The notes: generated by a model from the sequence alone, not told the origin. 64,000 nt of DNA from Celeribacter persicus (GCF_003050785.1 NZ_QAOH01000002.1:186001-250000), one strand, 5' to 3'. Shown: positions 8,334-18,459, counted from the stretch's first letter. Program-made: numbers and translations.

Positions 8334-10322
8334 TCAACGGGATTGACCGTCCGCGGGCTTCTCGCTCCGTTCGTCACCCTGATCCTCGGCACGTTTGCTC
8401 TCGCTTTCCGGCGGTACCAGCGCTACAAGCTTGACACCCGCGCTCATCCGCCCCCGCGCCGCATTCAGCCGCAGATCGGTGCGCCGCCGCTTCAACGCCT
8501 CTCGCGCACTCTCGCGCTGCTCCTCCGGCAAGGCCTCGATCGCCGCCTCGGCCCGGCGCGGGAACAAAAGCTCCGCATCCTCCTGCAAAAAGCGCTTGAA
8601 CACACCGCCAGAGGCCAGACGCCCGATCAAAAGCGCATGCGGGCGCTCCTCTTTCCACTGATCGAAGCCGTAATCCTCCGTCAGAGGCGTGGCGGTGATG
8701 CGCCAGCCTTGTTTCATCAGATCTTCCAATTCGCCAAAGGTCTTGCCACCGCCGAAAGGCCGCCCACCCAGTTGCGAAGGTAGAGAATGCCGGGCCCGCG
8801 CGCCCTTTTCCCGCGCGATCTGCCAGACCTGATCCCGACCGAATTCCGACCCGAAATCGGTCGCGACCAGCGTGTTGTAGGCGTCATTTTCCGTCGCCGC
8901 GATCAGGGTTTCAAATGACAGGATTTCCAGACTGTCCTCCGCCGCCTCACCGAGAAGATCGCCATAAAACACCGGCAGGCCCGCCGTACGCGGGCGCAAC
9001 AGCCGGGCGTGGTTCGGATCGGCGATCAACACCGGCACCTCTTCGCGTTTCAAAAGCTCGCCCAAGGCGGTGGTGAACCGCGACCCGCCAAGGATCAACA
9101 CACCAGGACGGCCTTTGGACGCGAGGCCCAAAGCACGGGCCAGAGGGGCCAGCGTGAAGCCGTGCAGCACCACTGTCGCCAGCACCAGAACGAAAGCCAG
9201 AGGACCGATGACCGCCCCGTCGCTCACCCCCGCCGCCGCCAGACGCTCGCCGAAAAGCCCCGCCACGGCCACGAGAACGACACCGCGCGGACCGGTCAGG
9301 GCGATCAGTATTTTCTCATTGCGCGGCAAACCCGTCCCAAGCAACGAAATCAACACGGTCAAAGGCCGCGCGACAAGGATCACCAGCGCAACAAACAGCC
9401 CCGCGCGCCAGGTAAGCTGTCCGAGAGAGGCGAAATCCATCGAGGACGCGAGAAGGATGAACACGCCGGAGACCAGAAGCACCGTCGCGTGCTCTTTGAA
9501 CCGGCGCAATTCCTCGAAAGACGGCAGGTCGGCATTGGCGATGATCAACCCCATCACCGTCACCGCCAGCAACCCGCTTTCGTGCAGCATCATGTTGGGA
9601 AAGGCGAAGGTCGCCAGAAGCGTGGCGAACAACACAGGCACCTTCATATATTCCGGCACGAAAGCCCGGCGGAAGGCATAGGAAATCGCCGCCCCGGCGA
9701 CGATGCCCACCGCCATGGCTATGGCGATCCCGACGCCAAGCTGCGTGAGCGCCGCCGGCAGACTCTCCGCCTCACGCCCCACAAGCACAAACTCGAATGC
9801 GAGCACCGCCGCCAGTGCCCCCACCGGGTCATTGACGATGGCCTCCCATTGCAAAAGGTTCGCCGGGCGTTTCTGCAACTTGGCCTGCCGCAAAAGCGGC
9901 GCGATCACCGTCGGGCCGGTCACCACCATGATGCCACCGAACACCGTCGAGGCCTCCCAGCCCAGCCCCGCGCCCCAGTGCAGCGCCGCCGTGGACAGAA
10001 ACCATCCAAGAGGTGCGCCGATCACCACAAGCCGCATCACACCTTTTCGCGCATCGCCCAACTTGTGCAGATCGAGCGTCAGCCCGCCCTCGAACAGGAT
10101 CACCGCCACCGCGAGCGAAATCAAAGGCTGCACCAGCGTGCCCAGATCGCGCGCCGGGTCGAACACACCCAGCACAGGCCCCACGATCAGCCCGGCGGCC
10201 AGCATAAGAACGATGGCCGGCAATTTCAGCCGCCACGCCAGCCATTGCGCGCCCACGCCCAAGACGCCAACGAGGGCAAAGGCCTCCACTGCGCCAAGTC
10301 CCGTCACTGTTTCCGTGGCCAT
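8334..10322 (-). CDS. CPA1-type cation:proton antiporter with C-terminal RCK/TrkA-N-like domain
   Basis: About 662 residues. The N-terminal two-thirds hold about 12 hydrophobic segments with the Na+/H+ exchanger signature LISLAVAVILFEGGLTLDL and the loop motif VTGPTVIAPLLRQ. After about residue 400 comes a soluble nucleotide-binding-like domain (GVLILGGSRFTTALGELL, YGDLLGEAAEDSLEILSF), which in relatives senses NAD(H) or regulates K+/Na+ efflux. The ion specificity, sodium or potassium, cannot be read from sequence. I prefer the ATG at 10322 (MATETV), which has AAGGA 8 bases upstream, over one 8 codons earlier. Confidence 0.88.
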   Translation of the reverse strand: MATETVTGLGAVEAFALVGVLGVGAQWLAWRLKLPAIVLMLAAGLIVGPVLGVFDPARDLGTLVQPLISLAVAVILFEGGLTLDLHKLGDARKGVMRLVVIGAPLGWFLSTAALHWGAGLGWEASTVFGGIMVVTGPTVIAPLLRQAKLQKRPANLLQWEAIVNDPVGALAAVLAFEFVLVGREAESLPAALTQLGVGIAIAMAVGIVAGAAISYAFRRAFVPEYMKVPVLFATLLATFAFPNMMLHESGLLAVTVMGLIIANADLPSFEELRRFKEHATVLLVSGVFILLASSMDFASLGQLTWRAGLFVALVILVARPLTVLISLLGTGLPRNEKILIALTGPRGVVLVAVAGLFGERLAAAGVSDGAVIGPLAFVLVLATVVLHGFTLAPLARALGLASKGRPGVLILGGSRFTTALGELLKREEVPVLIADPNHARLLRPRTAGLPVFYGDLLGEAAEDSLEILSFETLIAATENDAYNTLVATDFGSEFGRDQVWQIAREKGARARHSLPSQLGGRPFGGGKTFGELEDLMKQGWRITATPLTEDYGFDQWKEERPHALLIGRLASGGVFKRFLQEDAELLFPRRAEAAIEALPEEQRESAREALKRRRTDLRLNAARGRMSAGVKLVALVPPESESKRAEDQGDERSEKPADGQSR

Positions 10323-10355
10323 GCCGCGTCCTTCTTCTTGGTCCAAATACTCAGA

Positions 10356-11528
10356 TCAGGTGCAGAGCCGTTCGTATTCCTGAATGGCGAAACGGTCGGT
10401 CATCCCGGCAACATAATCAAGAACAAGACGTGCGAGTTCCGTATCGCTTTGCACCCCGTCGACCTCATGGCGCCATTCCGCCGGTAAAAGTTCCGGCTTC
10501 TCCATGAACAGCGGGAAGAGCGCGTTGATCATTTCGGTCACGCGTTTACGTTCCTTCACCACGGAAGGCGCACGATACATCCGCTTGAACAGAAAGGACT
10601 TAATTGCCTTGAGATTCTGGAAGAACGGTTTCGAGAAACGGATGATGGTCCGGTCCATGTCGCGGATGTCTTGCGCGCATTCTGGCTGCGCGCTTTCCAG
10701 CCGGTTGGAGGCAATCGCGATCACATCCTCGACCATAAGCCCGAAAATTCGCCGCAAAGCCTCATGGTCGCGCCGATTGCGCTCAAGCCCCGGATAGAGC
10801 CGGTCAACCTCCTCATAAGCAGGCCCGGTGAGCGGCAATTCCATCAGGTCCTCGGCGGTGAACAGCCCGGCGCGCAACCCGTCATGCAGGTCATGATGGT
10901 TATAGGCCACATCGTCGGCAATCGCCGCCACCTGCGCCTCGGCAGAAGCGAAAGTATGCAACTCAAGATCGAACTGGTCGTTAACCTCCTTGAGCGCATA
11001 AGGCAGCGGCGCATCCTCGGGATGTTTCTTCTTGTCGGCATAGGGCCCGATGATCGGCCCGTTGTGCTTGGCGATGCCCTCAAGGCTCTCCCATGTGAGA
11101 TTCAGCCCGTCGAAGGTCGCATAATGGCGTTCCAGCTTGGTCACGATCCGAAGCGCCTGGGCGTTGTGATCGAAACCGCCGTAAGGTTTCATGAGAAGTT
11201 CCAGCGCGTCCTCGCCGGTGTGCCCAAAGGGCGAATGCCCGAGATCATGCGCCAGCGCCACCGCTTCCGCCAGCCCTTCGTTCAGCCCCAAAGCCCCCGC
11301 GAGCGTGCGCGCCACCTGCGCCACCTCAATGGAATGCGTGAGCCGGGTGCGGTAATAATCGCCCTCATGTTCGACAAAGACCTGCGTCTTGTGCTTGAGG
11401 CGACGGAAGGCCGAGGAATGGATGATCCGGTCGCGGTCGCGCTGAAACGGCGAGCGGAAGGTTGAAAGTTCTTCCGGGTAAAGCCGCCCGCGCGTTTCAA
11501 AAGGCTGGGTCGCATAGGGTTTCAACAT
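10356..11528 (-). CDS. dgt: deoxyguanosinetriphosphate triphosphohydrolase-like protein
   Basis: An HD-superfamily enzyme of about 390 residues expected to hydrolyse dNTPs to deoxynucleoside and triphosphate. Visible metal-site motifs are RLTHSIEVAQVAR, the HD box AHDLGHSPFGHTGE, and DDVAYNHHDLHDGL, followed by the usual all-helical C-terminus. I start it at 11528 (MLKPYATQ), the family's usual start region, with GGAAG upstream. An in-frame extension of 27 codons lacks family character. It is divergent from erpA with about 147 bases between, which should hold both promoters. Confidence 0.92.
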   Translation of the reverse strand: MLKPYATQPFETRGRLYPEELSTFRSPFQRDRDRIIHSSAFRRLKHKTQVFVEHEGDYYRTRLTHSIEVAQVARTLAGALGLNEGLAEAVALAHDLGHSPFGHTGEDALELLMKPYGGFDHNAQALRIVTKLERHYATFDGLNLTWESLEGIAKHNGPIIGPYADKKKHPEDAPLPYALKEVNDQFDLELHTFASAEAQVAAIADDVAYNHHDLHDGLRAGLFTAEDLMELPLTGPAYEEVDRLYPGLERNRRDHEALRRIFGLMVEDVIAIASNRLESAQPECAQDIRDMDRTIIRFSKPFFQNLKAIKSFLFKRMYRAPSVVKERKRVTEMINALFPLFMEKPELLPAEWRHEVDGVQSDTELARLVLDYVAGMTDRFAIQEYERLCT

Positions 11529-11675
11529 CTGTTCTTCCCGGAAGTCGCCGCTCCCGTCCTTGTCGCTGTTCCTTCCGAGGACTATATTGTGCCCAGCCCT
11601 CCGCGACAAACAGATGACGCGGGAAATTCACAATAACCGGCTGTTTTTTCAGCCTGAACGCCCGGGAAAGACACC

Positions 11676-12008
11676 ATGGCCCTGACCCTGCCGCCGAAAG
11701 TCACCGACCGCGCCTATGCACGGCTGGCTGAAATCAACGAAATGACCGGCGAGAACAAGGCGCTCCGCGTCGCCATTGAAGGCGGCGGCTGTTCCGGCTT
11801 TCAATATGACATCACGCTCGATGAGCCCGCCGATGACGATGTGGTTCTGAAAGGTGATGGCGGTATTGTGGTGATCGACCCGGTCTCCCTGCCCTTTCTG
11901 GAAAATGCCACCATCGACTTCACCGAAGAGCTGATCGGCGCACGTTTCGTGATCGACAACCCGAACGCCACCGCATCCTGCGGCTGTGGCGTGTCGTTTT
12001 CGATGTAA
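11676..12008 (+). CDS. erpA: A-type iron-sulfur cluster carrier
   Basis: A 110-residue HesB/IscA-type protein that inserts iron-sulfur clusters into apoproteins. The three cluster-binding cysteines are visible as GGGCSGFQY (first) and SCGCGVSF (second and third, near the C-terminus), with the family spacing. The symbol erpA is the closest of the A-type carriers (ErpA, IscA, SufA); with no isc or suf genes nearby this stand-alone form fits ErpA best. It is divergent from dgt. Confidence 0.88.
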   Translation: MALTLPPKVTDRAYARLAEINEMTGENKALRVAIEGGGCSGFQYDITLDEPADDDVVLKGDGGIVVIDPVSLPFLENATIDFTEELIGARFVIDNPNATASCGCGVSFSM

Positions 12009-12116
12009 ACGTCACCTCAACCGTATGTGTCTCCGCTTCGCTGCGGCCCTATGGTGGCCCCGCGCAGGATCTTTTCCCCGCTTGCATTAAGCCGCATGGC
12101 CTGATCAAACCCCGAC

Positions 12117-13301
12117 ATGGAACATGTCGACACGATCATTCTGGGCGCAGGCGCTGCAGGGCTGTTTTGCGCAGGCTTTGCCGCCGCCAAAGGCGCGTCG
12201 GTGCTCGTGGTCGATCACGCCAAACGCCCGGCGGAGAAGGTGCGCATTTCCGGCGGGGGGCGCTGCAATTTCACCAATCTTTATGCCGGGGCCGGGAATT
12301 ATATCTCCGGCAATCCGCATTTCGCCAAATCCGCGCTGGCGCGCTACACGCAATGGGATTTTATCGACCTCTTGGCCCGCCATGGCATCACATGGCATGA
12401 GAAAACTCTGGGGCAACTGTTTTGCGACGGCAAATCCGCGGCCATTGTCGAGATGCTTCTCGCGGAGGCCCGCGCCGCCGAAATCCGTCTGGAGACGACC
12501 GTCGATGAGATCGTGCATGACGGAAGCAGCTTTCGCCTAACGCTTTCGGGGCGTCCCGTCATCTGCCGCAACCTCGTCGTCGCCACCGGTGGCAAGTCGA
12601 TCCCGAAGATGGGCGCGACGGGTCTCGGCTATCAGATCGCTGCACAATTCGGCTTGCCGGTGACCGAAACCCGACCCGGCCTTGTCCCCCTGACCTTCGC
12701 CCCGCATGAGCTCGACTGGATCGCTCCACTGGCGGGCACGGCAGTCGAAGCACGGGTCTGTGCGAATGGCACATCGTTCGATGAGGCGCTTTTGTTCACC
12801 CATCGCGGGTTGTCCGGGCCTGCCGTCCTGCAAATCTCGAATTACTGGCGCGAAGGCGATGCGATCACCGTCGATCTCCTGCCGTCTCTCAATGCTTTCG
12901 AGGTCCTGAAAGCGGCCCGCACGGAGAACGGTCGTCGCCAGATTCAGACCGCGCTTGCCACACTGTTTCCCGCCAAACTTGCACAGGCACTCGCGGAGAA
13001 ATTCGCCCTCACCGGAAATCTTGCCGACCAGTCGGACAAGGCGCTGCAAGCGCTCGCCGAGCGGCTGCACGGCCTCACGCTCAAACCCACCGGGTCCGAA
13101 GGCTACCGCACCGCCGAGGTGACACTTGGCGGCGTGGATACCGATGCGCTGTCGTCCAAAACCATGGAAACGAGAACCGTTCCGGGTCTCTATTTCATCG
13201 GCGAGGTGGTCGATGTCACGGGCTGGCTCGGCGGCTACAATTTCCAATGGGCCTGGGCGTCCGCAGCCGCGGCCGGACGGGCCATTGCCGACAAGGGCTA
13301 A
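12117..13301 (+). CDS. HI0933/YhiN-family FAD-dependent flavoprotein
   Basis: A 394-residue flavoprotein with the dinucleotide-binding motif IILGAGAAGLFCA at the N-terminus, then the family motif KVRISGGGRCNFTN, then VATGGKSIPKMGATGLGY, and a C-terminal closing segment VVDVTGWLGGYNFQWAW that completes FAD binding. The family is widespread and annotated as an NAD(P)/FAD-dependent oxidoreductase; the substrate is unknown. It is transcribed with xth, 50 bases downstream. No strong ribosome site is visible before the ATG. Confidence 0.88.
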   Translation: MEHVDTIILGAGAAGLFCAGFAAAKGASVLVVDHAKRPAEKVRISGGGRCNFTNLYAGAGNYISGNPHFAKSALARYTQWDFIDLLARHGITWHEKTLGQLFCDGKSAAIVEMLLAEARAAEIRLETTVDEIVHDGSSFRLTLSGRPVICRNLVVATGGKSIPKMGATGLGYQIAAQFGLPVTETRPGLVPLTFAPHELDWIAPLAGTAVEARVCANGTSFDEALLFTHRGLSGPAVLQISNYWREGDAITVDLLPSLNAFEVLKAARTENGRRQIQTALATLFPAKLAQALAEKFALTGNLADQSDKALQALAERLHGLTLKPTGSEGYRTAEVTLGGVDTDALSSKTMETRTVPGLYFIGEVVDVTGWLGGYNFQWAWASAAAAGRAIADKG

Positions 13302-13351
13302 GCCCCCTACAAAGGGGCAAAAGAGGGAGAACCCCGAAAAAAGGAGACCTC

Positions 13352-14182
13352 ATGAAAATCGCCAGCTTCAACATCAACGGCATCAAGGCCCGCGTCGGCG
13401 CGCTCACGGATTGGCTGAAAGAGGCCGAACCGGATGTGGCGATCCTTCAGGAAATCAAATCCATGGACGAAAATTTCCCGCGCGAGATTTTCGAGGACAT
13501 GGGCTACAATGTGGAAACCCATGGTCAGAAGTCCTTCAACGGTGTGGCGCTCCTGTCCAAACTCCCGCTCGAAGATGTCACCCGCGGCCTGGCCGGTGCA
13601 GAAGGCAACGGGCGCGACGGCGGCGATGACGAAGAGGCGCGTTATATCGAAGCGACGGTGGTCGGCGACAAAGGCGCGATCCGCATCTGCGGGCTGTACC
13701 TGCCCAATGGCAACCCGGTCGATCTCGACAGCACTGGCCAACCCGTTCCGGGGTCGAAATACGACTATAAACTCAAATGGTTCGACCGCCTCACCGCTCG
13801 CGCGCAAGAGCTTCTGGCAGAGGAACAGCCCTTTCTCATGGCGGGCGATTACAACCTCATCCCGCAGCCGGAAGACGCCAAACGCCCCGAGGCGTGGAAG
13901 GACGACGCGCTGTTCCGTCTCGAAAGTCGCACGAAATTTCGCCGCCTCACGGCGCTCGGTCTCTATGACGCGCTGCGCCTGCGCAACAGCGCGCCGGAGA
14001 CCTTCACCTTCTGGGACTATCAGGCGGGCGCGTTCCAGAAAAACGACGGCATCCGCATCGACCATTTCCTGTTGTCGCCCCAAGCCGCCGATCTTCTGAC
14101 CGATTGCCAAATCGACGCCCATGTGCGGGCGAAGGACAAACCCTCGGATCACGTCCCGATCTGGGTTGACCTCGATCTGTAA
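13352..14182 (+). CDS. xth: exodeoxyribonuclease III
   Basis: A 276-residue EEP-family nuclease acting as AP endonuclease and 3'-5' exonuclease in base-excision repair. Key motifs are MKIASFNINGIKAR at the start, LQEIKSMDENFP with the metal-binding glutamate, CGLYLPNG, MAGDYNLIPQPEDAKR, and the catalytic DHVPIWVDL at the end. The ATG at 13352 has AAGGAG 6 bases upstream and gives the standard length; an earlier in-frame start at 13247 lies inside the preceding gene. Two hairpins follow its stop codon. Confidence 0.96.
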   Translation: MKIASFNINGIKARVGALTDWLKEAEPDVAILQEIKSMDENFPREIFEDMGYNVETHGQKSFNGVALLSKLPLEDVTRGLAGAEGNGRDGGDDEEARYIEATVVGDKGAIRICGLYLPNGNPVDLDSTGQPVPGSKYDYKLKWFDRLTARAQELLAEEQPFLMAGDYNLIPQPEDAKRPEAWKDDALFRLESRTKFRRLTALGLYDALRLRNSAPETFTFWDYQAGAFQKNDGIRIDHFLLSPQAADLLTDCQIDAHVRAKDKPSDHVPIWVDLDL

Positions 14183-14192
14183 TGCAAAAAGA

Positions 14193-14214
14193 GGGGCGCA
14201 ACGCCCCACTTCTT
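14193..14214 (+). terminator. hairpin after xth
   Basis: GGGGCG-CAA-CGCCCC is a perfect 6-bp stem with a short loop, followed by ACTTCTTTC. It is 10 bases past the xth stop codon. The T-run is interrupted, so termination strength is uncertain. Confidence 0.55.
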
Positions 14215-14241
14215 TCGTCTTCAAATATCCTCCGCGAAGCG

Positions 14242-14259
14242 AAGCGCGTCAGCGCTTTT
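14242..14259 (+). terminator. second hairpin in the xth/der convergent gap
   Basis: AAGCGC-GTCA-GCGCTT forms a perfect 6-bp stem, with the T-run at its 3' edge. It lies between the convergent xth and der genes and directly before the der stop codon, so it may also act on the der transcript in the opposite sense. Confidence 0.45.
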
Positions 14260-14260
14260 C

Positions 14261-15778
14261 TCACTTCTTCGGCGGTCGCTGCTTTTTGACCTTCGGCGCG
14301 TCTGCGCGGTCTTTGCCAAGGTGTTTACGCAACCGCGAGGGCGTGGATTTTGTCTTGTTCTTGTATGGGTTCTTGTCCGACTGCGAGCGGAAGAACAACC
14401 GGATCGGCGTGCCCGGCATGTCGAAATCTTCGCGCAAACCGTTGATCAGATAGCGTTTATAACTGTCGTTCAGCTCCTCGGGGTGCGAGCACATCACCAC
14501 GAATTGCGGCGGGCGGGCTTTCACCTGGGTCATGTAGCGCAGCTTGATGCGCCGACCGCCCGGTGCGGGCGGCGGGTGCGCTTCGGTCATTGCGCCCAGC
14601 CAGTTGTTCAGGCGCGAGGTCGACACGCGCCGGTTCCAGACCGCGTGCGCCTGAAGGATCGCTTCCTGCAACTTGTCCAAATTCTTGCCGGTCATCGCCG
14701 AGACGGTGACAAGCGGCGCACCACGCAGTTGTGGCAGGAGACGTGCGAACTCTTCGCGCAGCTCGCGCGCCTTATTCGACTTGTCGTCCTCAGTGTCCCA
14801 TTTGTTGACCGCAACCACCACCGCGCGACCTTCGCGCTCCGCGAGATCGGCAATGCGCAGGTCCTGTTGCTCGAACGGGATAGACACGTCGAGCAGAACT
14901 ACCACGACCTCGGCGAATTTCACCGCGCGCAGCCCGTCGGCGACGGAGAGCTTTTCGAGCTTTTCCTGCACCTTGGCCTTCTTGCGCATCCCTGCCGTGT
15001 CGAACACGCGCACCGGCGTGCCGTTCCAGTCCATGGTCACGGAAATCGAGTCACGAGTAATCCCGGCCTCTGGCCCGGTGAGCAACCGATCTTCGCCCAG
15101 AAGCTTGTTGATCAGCGTGGATTTGCCCGCGTTCGGACGTCCGACAACCGCGATTTGCAGCGGCTTGTCGCGGGTGAACTCGCGAGACGCACCGCCCACA
15201 TCTTCGCCCTCGCCCAGTTCCTGTTCTTCCTCGGTCAGTTCGACATCAACCTCCGGCGCTTCGGCGGCGGCCCGTTCGTCAAATTCTTCGGCCAACGGTT
15301 GCAGCACGGCATATAGCTCCGGCATGCCCTCGCCATGTTCGGCGGAGAGGCGCAGCGGTTCGCCAAGGCCCAGAGAGAAGGCTTCGAGAAGACCGGATTC
15401 CCCCGCCTGCCCCTCGGCCTTGTTCGCCGCGAGGATCACATGTTTCGCCCGCTTGCGCAGAATGTCGGCGAACACCTCATCGGCGGGCAACACACCCGCA
15501 CGCGCGTCGATCATAAACAGGCAAATGTCAGCCATATCCACGGCGCGCTCGGTCAGCTTGCGCATCCGGCCCTGAAGGCTCTCGTCGGTCGCCTCCTCAA
15601 GCCCCGCCGTGTCGATCACGGTAAAACGCAGATCGCCAAGGCGCGCCTCGCCTTCGCGCAGATCGCGCGTCACGCCGGGCTGGTCGTCGACAAGCGCCAG
15701 CTTCCGGCCAACCAGACGGTTGAACAAGGTCGATTTTCCCACGTTCGGGCGGCCGACGATGGCAAGTGAAAAAGACAT
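14261..15778 (-). CDS. der: ribosome biogenesis GTPase Der (EngA)
   Basis: A 505-residue protein with two tandem GTPase domains and a KH-like C-terminus, needed for 50S subunit assembly. The first P-loop is [16 protein letters not shown] (residue about 9) and the second [16 protein letters not shown] (about 215). Switch motifs GVTRD and GITRD and the NKWD guanine-specificity box are visible. The acidic linker between the two domains (residues about 170-205) is typical. The C-terminus ends in a lysine-rich tail. In relatives der is commonly close to bamB; here a glycosyltransferase separates them. Confidence 0.97.
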   Translation of the reverse strand: MSFSLAIVGRPNVGKSTLFNRLVGRKLALVDDQPGVTRDLREGEARLGDLRFTVIDTAGLEEATDESLQGRMRKLTERAVDMADICLFMIDARAGVLPADEVFADILRKRAKHVILAANKAEGQAGESGLLEAFSLGLGEPLRLSAEHGEGMPELYAVLQPLAEEFDERAAAEAPEVDVELTEEEQELGEGEDVGGASREFTRDKPLQIAVVGRPNAGKSTLINKLLGEDRLLTGPEAGITRDSISVTMDWNGTPVRVFDTAGMRKKAKVQEKLEKLSVADGLRAVKFAEVVVVLLDVSIPFEQQDLRIADLAEREGRAVVVAVNKWDTEDDKSNKARELREEFARLLPQLRGAPLVTVSAMTGKNLDKLQEAILQAHAVWNRRVSTSRLNNWLGAMTEAHPPPAPGGRRIKLRYMTQVKARPPQFVVMCSHPEELNDSYKRYLINGLREDFDMPGTPIRLFFRSQSDKNPYKNKTKSTPSRLRKHLGKDRADAPKVKKQRPPKK

Positions 15779-15865
15779 GAAACGCTCCGGAGTTGACCCT
15801 GCGGGGTATACCTTTTTGCATCCGCCTGTCCAGAGGAAACTCTGCGATGCGCCTTCCGACCGGCC

Positions 15866-17080
15866 TCAGCGCGCCTCGGACAGCGCCATGCGCTCGGCCA
15901 CTCCGATCAGGCGGATCTCATCGGGTTTCTGGCGCGGCGGCAGGTGATCGAGCGATGTCCCGGAGGTGCGTACCTCACACATATCGCAGCCAAGTTGCGC
16001 GCCAATGGCCCTGATCTGCGCCTCCCTCTCAGCCTCAGGCGTGTCCTGCCAGGCCTCGGGATGCGCAATCGCGCCAAGATCATGAAGCGCCCGCCCCGCC
16101 GCAGCAAAGGACAAGGTCCCGAACATCGACAGCGCCGCGCGACGCACGCCCGCCGGCGACCATGCGGTCTCGTCACAGGCCACAACCCCGACCCGCGCCG
16201 CGCCATATTGCGACAGTTGCCGGGCCTGCCACTCCGCCTCGATCGCGGGTCGGCGCTTGATGATCGCAACGGTCTTTTCGGAAAACCAACTCACCAGAGA
16301 CACCGCATGAAAGGCCGATCCATCAACCCCAACGATCACATCCGCCGCCTTGTATTGCCCGATCTGGTCGCGGAAACTGTGGTCCTGCGGGTGATAAATT
16401 TCAAAACCTTCCGCGACGAGCAGCCGTTCGAGCTTGTCCTCCTCGATCAGAGAGCCGTGGGCCGAGTCCAGACCGCTGCGGGAAATGTATATCTTTTTCG
16501 CCCCCTGCGCAGGCACATCCGCGGCAAAGCGACCGACAATCATGTCGCGATATTCCGGCGCTCCCAACATCAGATCGAGTGCCCCGCTGCCCTGTTGCGG
16601 CACGGTCAGCCGCGACAAGCGCACCGGTCCGTCGGGCCAGATCAGCGGTGGCAGTTCCAGCCCGCAAAGCTCGGCAAACTCCTGCAATTGCCGCTCCACG
16701 ATCTTTTCGTCGAGCTTGCGCGGTTTTAGCATCAGCGCCCCGGTAAAGGCCTTGTCCTGCATGCGCAGATGCCAGAGCCGGGCGGTGCTTTCGAGAAGGA
16801 AATGGCCGAAGCCTGCGGGATAATGGCCAAGATAAAGAAAATCCCCTTCCAGAGAGGGGATCTCTTCGGGCAGGGGATAGTCTTCGGGTATGATCGTCGC
16901 CCGGTCTTTCGGGTAGTGCCATCCCGTCGCATATGGGTGTTCGGAGCCATCAGCGCTACGCACTCCGCCCCAGTATCTCCAGGTGGCCTTGCGCCTTCGG
17001 TTCGGCAGAAACAACGCCCGTTCCAGAACGGCAACCTTATCCCTGATCGACTGGTCCGGTGGAAGATCGAGCTGTTTCAT
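15866..17080 (-). CDS. glycosyltransferase family 61-like protein
   Basis: A 404-residue protein resembling the GT61 family (DUF563). The segment GHYPAGFGHFLLESTARLWHL (about 98-118) matches the family's glycine-histidine-phenylalanine core, followed by KIYISRSGLDS and VDGSAFHAVSLVSWFS in the second half, where the family has a conserved aspartate-glycine-serine loop. No signal peptide is visible, so it should act in the cytoplasm, perhaps on a surface polysaccharide. It sits between der and bamB with gaps of 87 and 47 bases. The donor and acceptor are not predictable from this sequence. Confidence 0.75.
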   Translation of the reverse strand: MKQLDLPPDQSIRDKVAVLERALFLPNRRRKATWRYWGGVRSADGSEHPYATGWHYPKDRATIIPEDYPLPEEIPSLEGDFLYLGHYPAGFGHFLLESTARLWHLRMQDKAFTGALMLKPRKLDEKIVERQLQEFAELCGLELPPLIWPDGPVRLSRLTVPQQGSGALDLMLGAPEYRDMIVGRFAADVPAQGAKKIYISRSGLDSAHGSLIEEDKLERLLVAEGFEIYHPQDHSFRDQIGQYKAADVIVGVDGSAFHAVSLVSWFSEKTVAIIKRRPAIEAEWQARQLSQYGAARVGVVACDETAWSPAGVRRAALSMFGTLSFAAAGRALHDLGAIAHPEAWQDTPEAEREAQIRAIGAQLGCDMCEVRTSGTSLDHLPPRQKPDEIRLIGVAERMALSEAR

Positions 17081-17127
17081 TCCGTTACATTATTTACCGC
17101 ATCACCAATCAAACCGAACACAACCGC

Positions 17128-18459
17128 TCAACGCAATGCCGCAAGCGATCCGTCCTCAAGCAGAAGATACATCACCCCGTTCACCACGATCGGGTCGGAG
17201 GCTGCGCCTTTCGGCAAGTCGACACGCGAGACCAGCGCGCCAGAGACCGGATCGAACCCGCGCAAAACGCCATCATCCGAAGCCACCCACATCTTGCCAC
17301 CTGCAGCCACCGGGCCGTAATGGGCGAAGACCGCCTTGCGTTTGCGCGCCTTATCCGTGGTGTAATAGGGCAGTTGCACACCCCAGATGCGATCTCCCGA
17401 AGAGGCCGACAGGCGCACCAGCTCGTTGCGGTCGGTAACGATGAACACAGAGCCCCCCACCACCGAGGCCGGGCTGTAAGCCCCTTCATCTGCGGTCCAG
17501 ACGCGCTCGCCCGTTTCCATCGAGAAGGCCGCGTAACGCCCGGCCTGGTTCCCGACATAGAAGCGATTGCCGACAATCACCGGATCGGAGGTGATGTCGG
17601 AGACATTGGCATACACAACGCCCTTGCGTTGACCGGCAAGAGAAGCGGACCAGTAGCGCACGCCGCCCTGACGGAACACCCCGTAGAGATCGCCCGACGA
17701 GAACGGCAGCACTGCGAATTTGTCACCGATCGCAGGCGAGGTGGCACCCGCACGCGAGGTGATGGATTCGGGACCGGCAATCTGCCATTTCACACGACCG
17801 TCCGTGGTCTGCACCGCCCAGACCTGACCGTCGCCCGCAACCACATAGGCCAGACCGTCATAGACAGACAGCCCCGCCGCGCCCACAGCTTCGAGACGCT
17901 GACGCCAGCGCTCCCCCCCGGTCGCGACATCGAGGGCAACAAGGTCGCCATAACCCGTGGTGACGTAGAGCGTGTTGCCGGAAATCGCCAGAGCGCCGCC
18001 GAAAACCTTGCCACTCTTCTCGCCCGCAGGCGTCAGATCGACGGACCAGACCTGCCCGCCCGTGCTGGCGGAGACCGCCGTCACGCGTGCCGCCGAATCC
18101 ATCGCGAAGACAATGCCGGACGCGGCCACCGGATCGACCGTCAGGCGCGCCTTGCGGGTCTTGCCCTGCCCGATTTCCGCAGTCCAAAGGAGGCCCGGCG
18201 TACCAGAGGTAAACGCGTTATGGCCGGAAGCGTGCAAGCGCCCTGCCCCGGTCATCGTCCAGGCATCGCGCGCCACCGGCGTGCCCAGAGAAATCTTCTC
18301 GGCGCGGTTCACCACCGGCCCGGAGCTTGCAGACGACAGCACGGAACCATCCCGTGGATCGAGCCGGGTGCCCTGCAAAATCTGCTCCCGCCCGGCACCA
18401 CAGGCCGTCAGCGCCAGCATCGCCATGAAAAGCCCAGCCTTGCCCGTATGCCCGATCAT
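17128..18459 (-). CDS. bamB: outer-membrane assembly lipoprotein BamB
   Basis: A 443-residue PQQ-like beta-propeller lipoprotein of the BAM complex. The chosen ATG at 18459 gives a lipoprotein signal peptide (MIGHTGKAGLFMAMLALTAC) with the lipobox cysteine in LTAC. Repeated propeller blades are seen as GIVFAMDSAARVTAVSASTGGQVW, YVTTGYGDLVALDVATGGERW and GNRFYVGNQAGRYAAFSMETGERVW. A longer upstream frame would hide the lipobox. GGGAG precedes the start. The TPR gene ends 61 bases upstream, so the two are probably co-transcribed. Confidence 0.9.
   Translation of the reverse strand: MIGHTGKAGLFMAMLALTACGAGREQILQGTRLDPRDGSVLSSASSGPVVNRAEKISLGTPVARDAWTMTGAGRLHASGHNAFTSGTPGLLWTAEIGQGKTRKARLTVDPVAASGIVFAMDSAARVTAVSASTGGQVWSVDLTPAGEKSGKVFGGALAISGNTLYVTTGYGDLVALDVATGGERWRQRLEAVGAAGLSVYDGLAYVVAGDGQVWAVQTTDGRVKWQIAGPESITSRAGATSPAIGDKFAVLPFSSGDLYGVFRQGGVRYWSASLAGQRKGVVYANVSDITSDPVIVGNRFYVGNQAGRYAAFSMETGERVWTADEGAYSPASVVGGSVFIVTDRNELVRLSASSGDRIWGVQLPYYTTDKARKRKAVFAHYGPVAAGGKMWVASDDGVLRGFDPVSGALVSRVDLPKGAASDPIVVNGVMYLLLEDGSLAALR

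Noticed and set aside
6496-8346. A 616-codon plus-strand frame over argS
   Set aside because: It is the complement of a well-conserved gene, and its composition (many His, Arg, Gln) is that of an antisense shadow.
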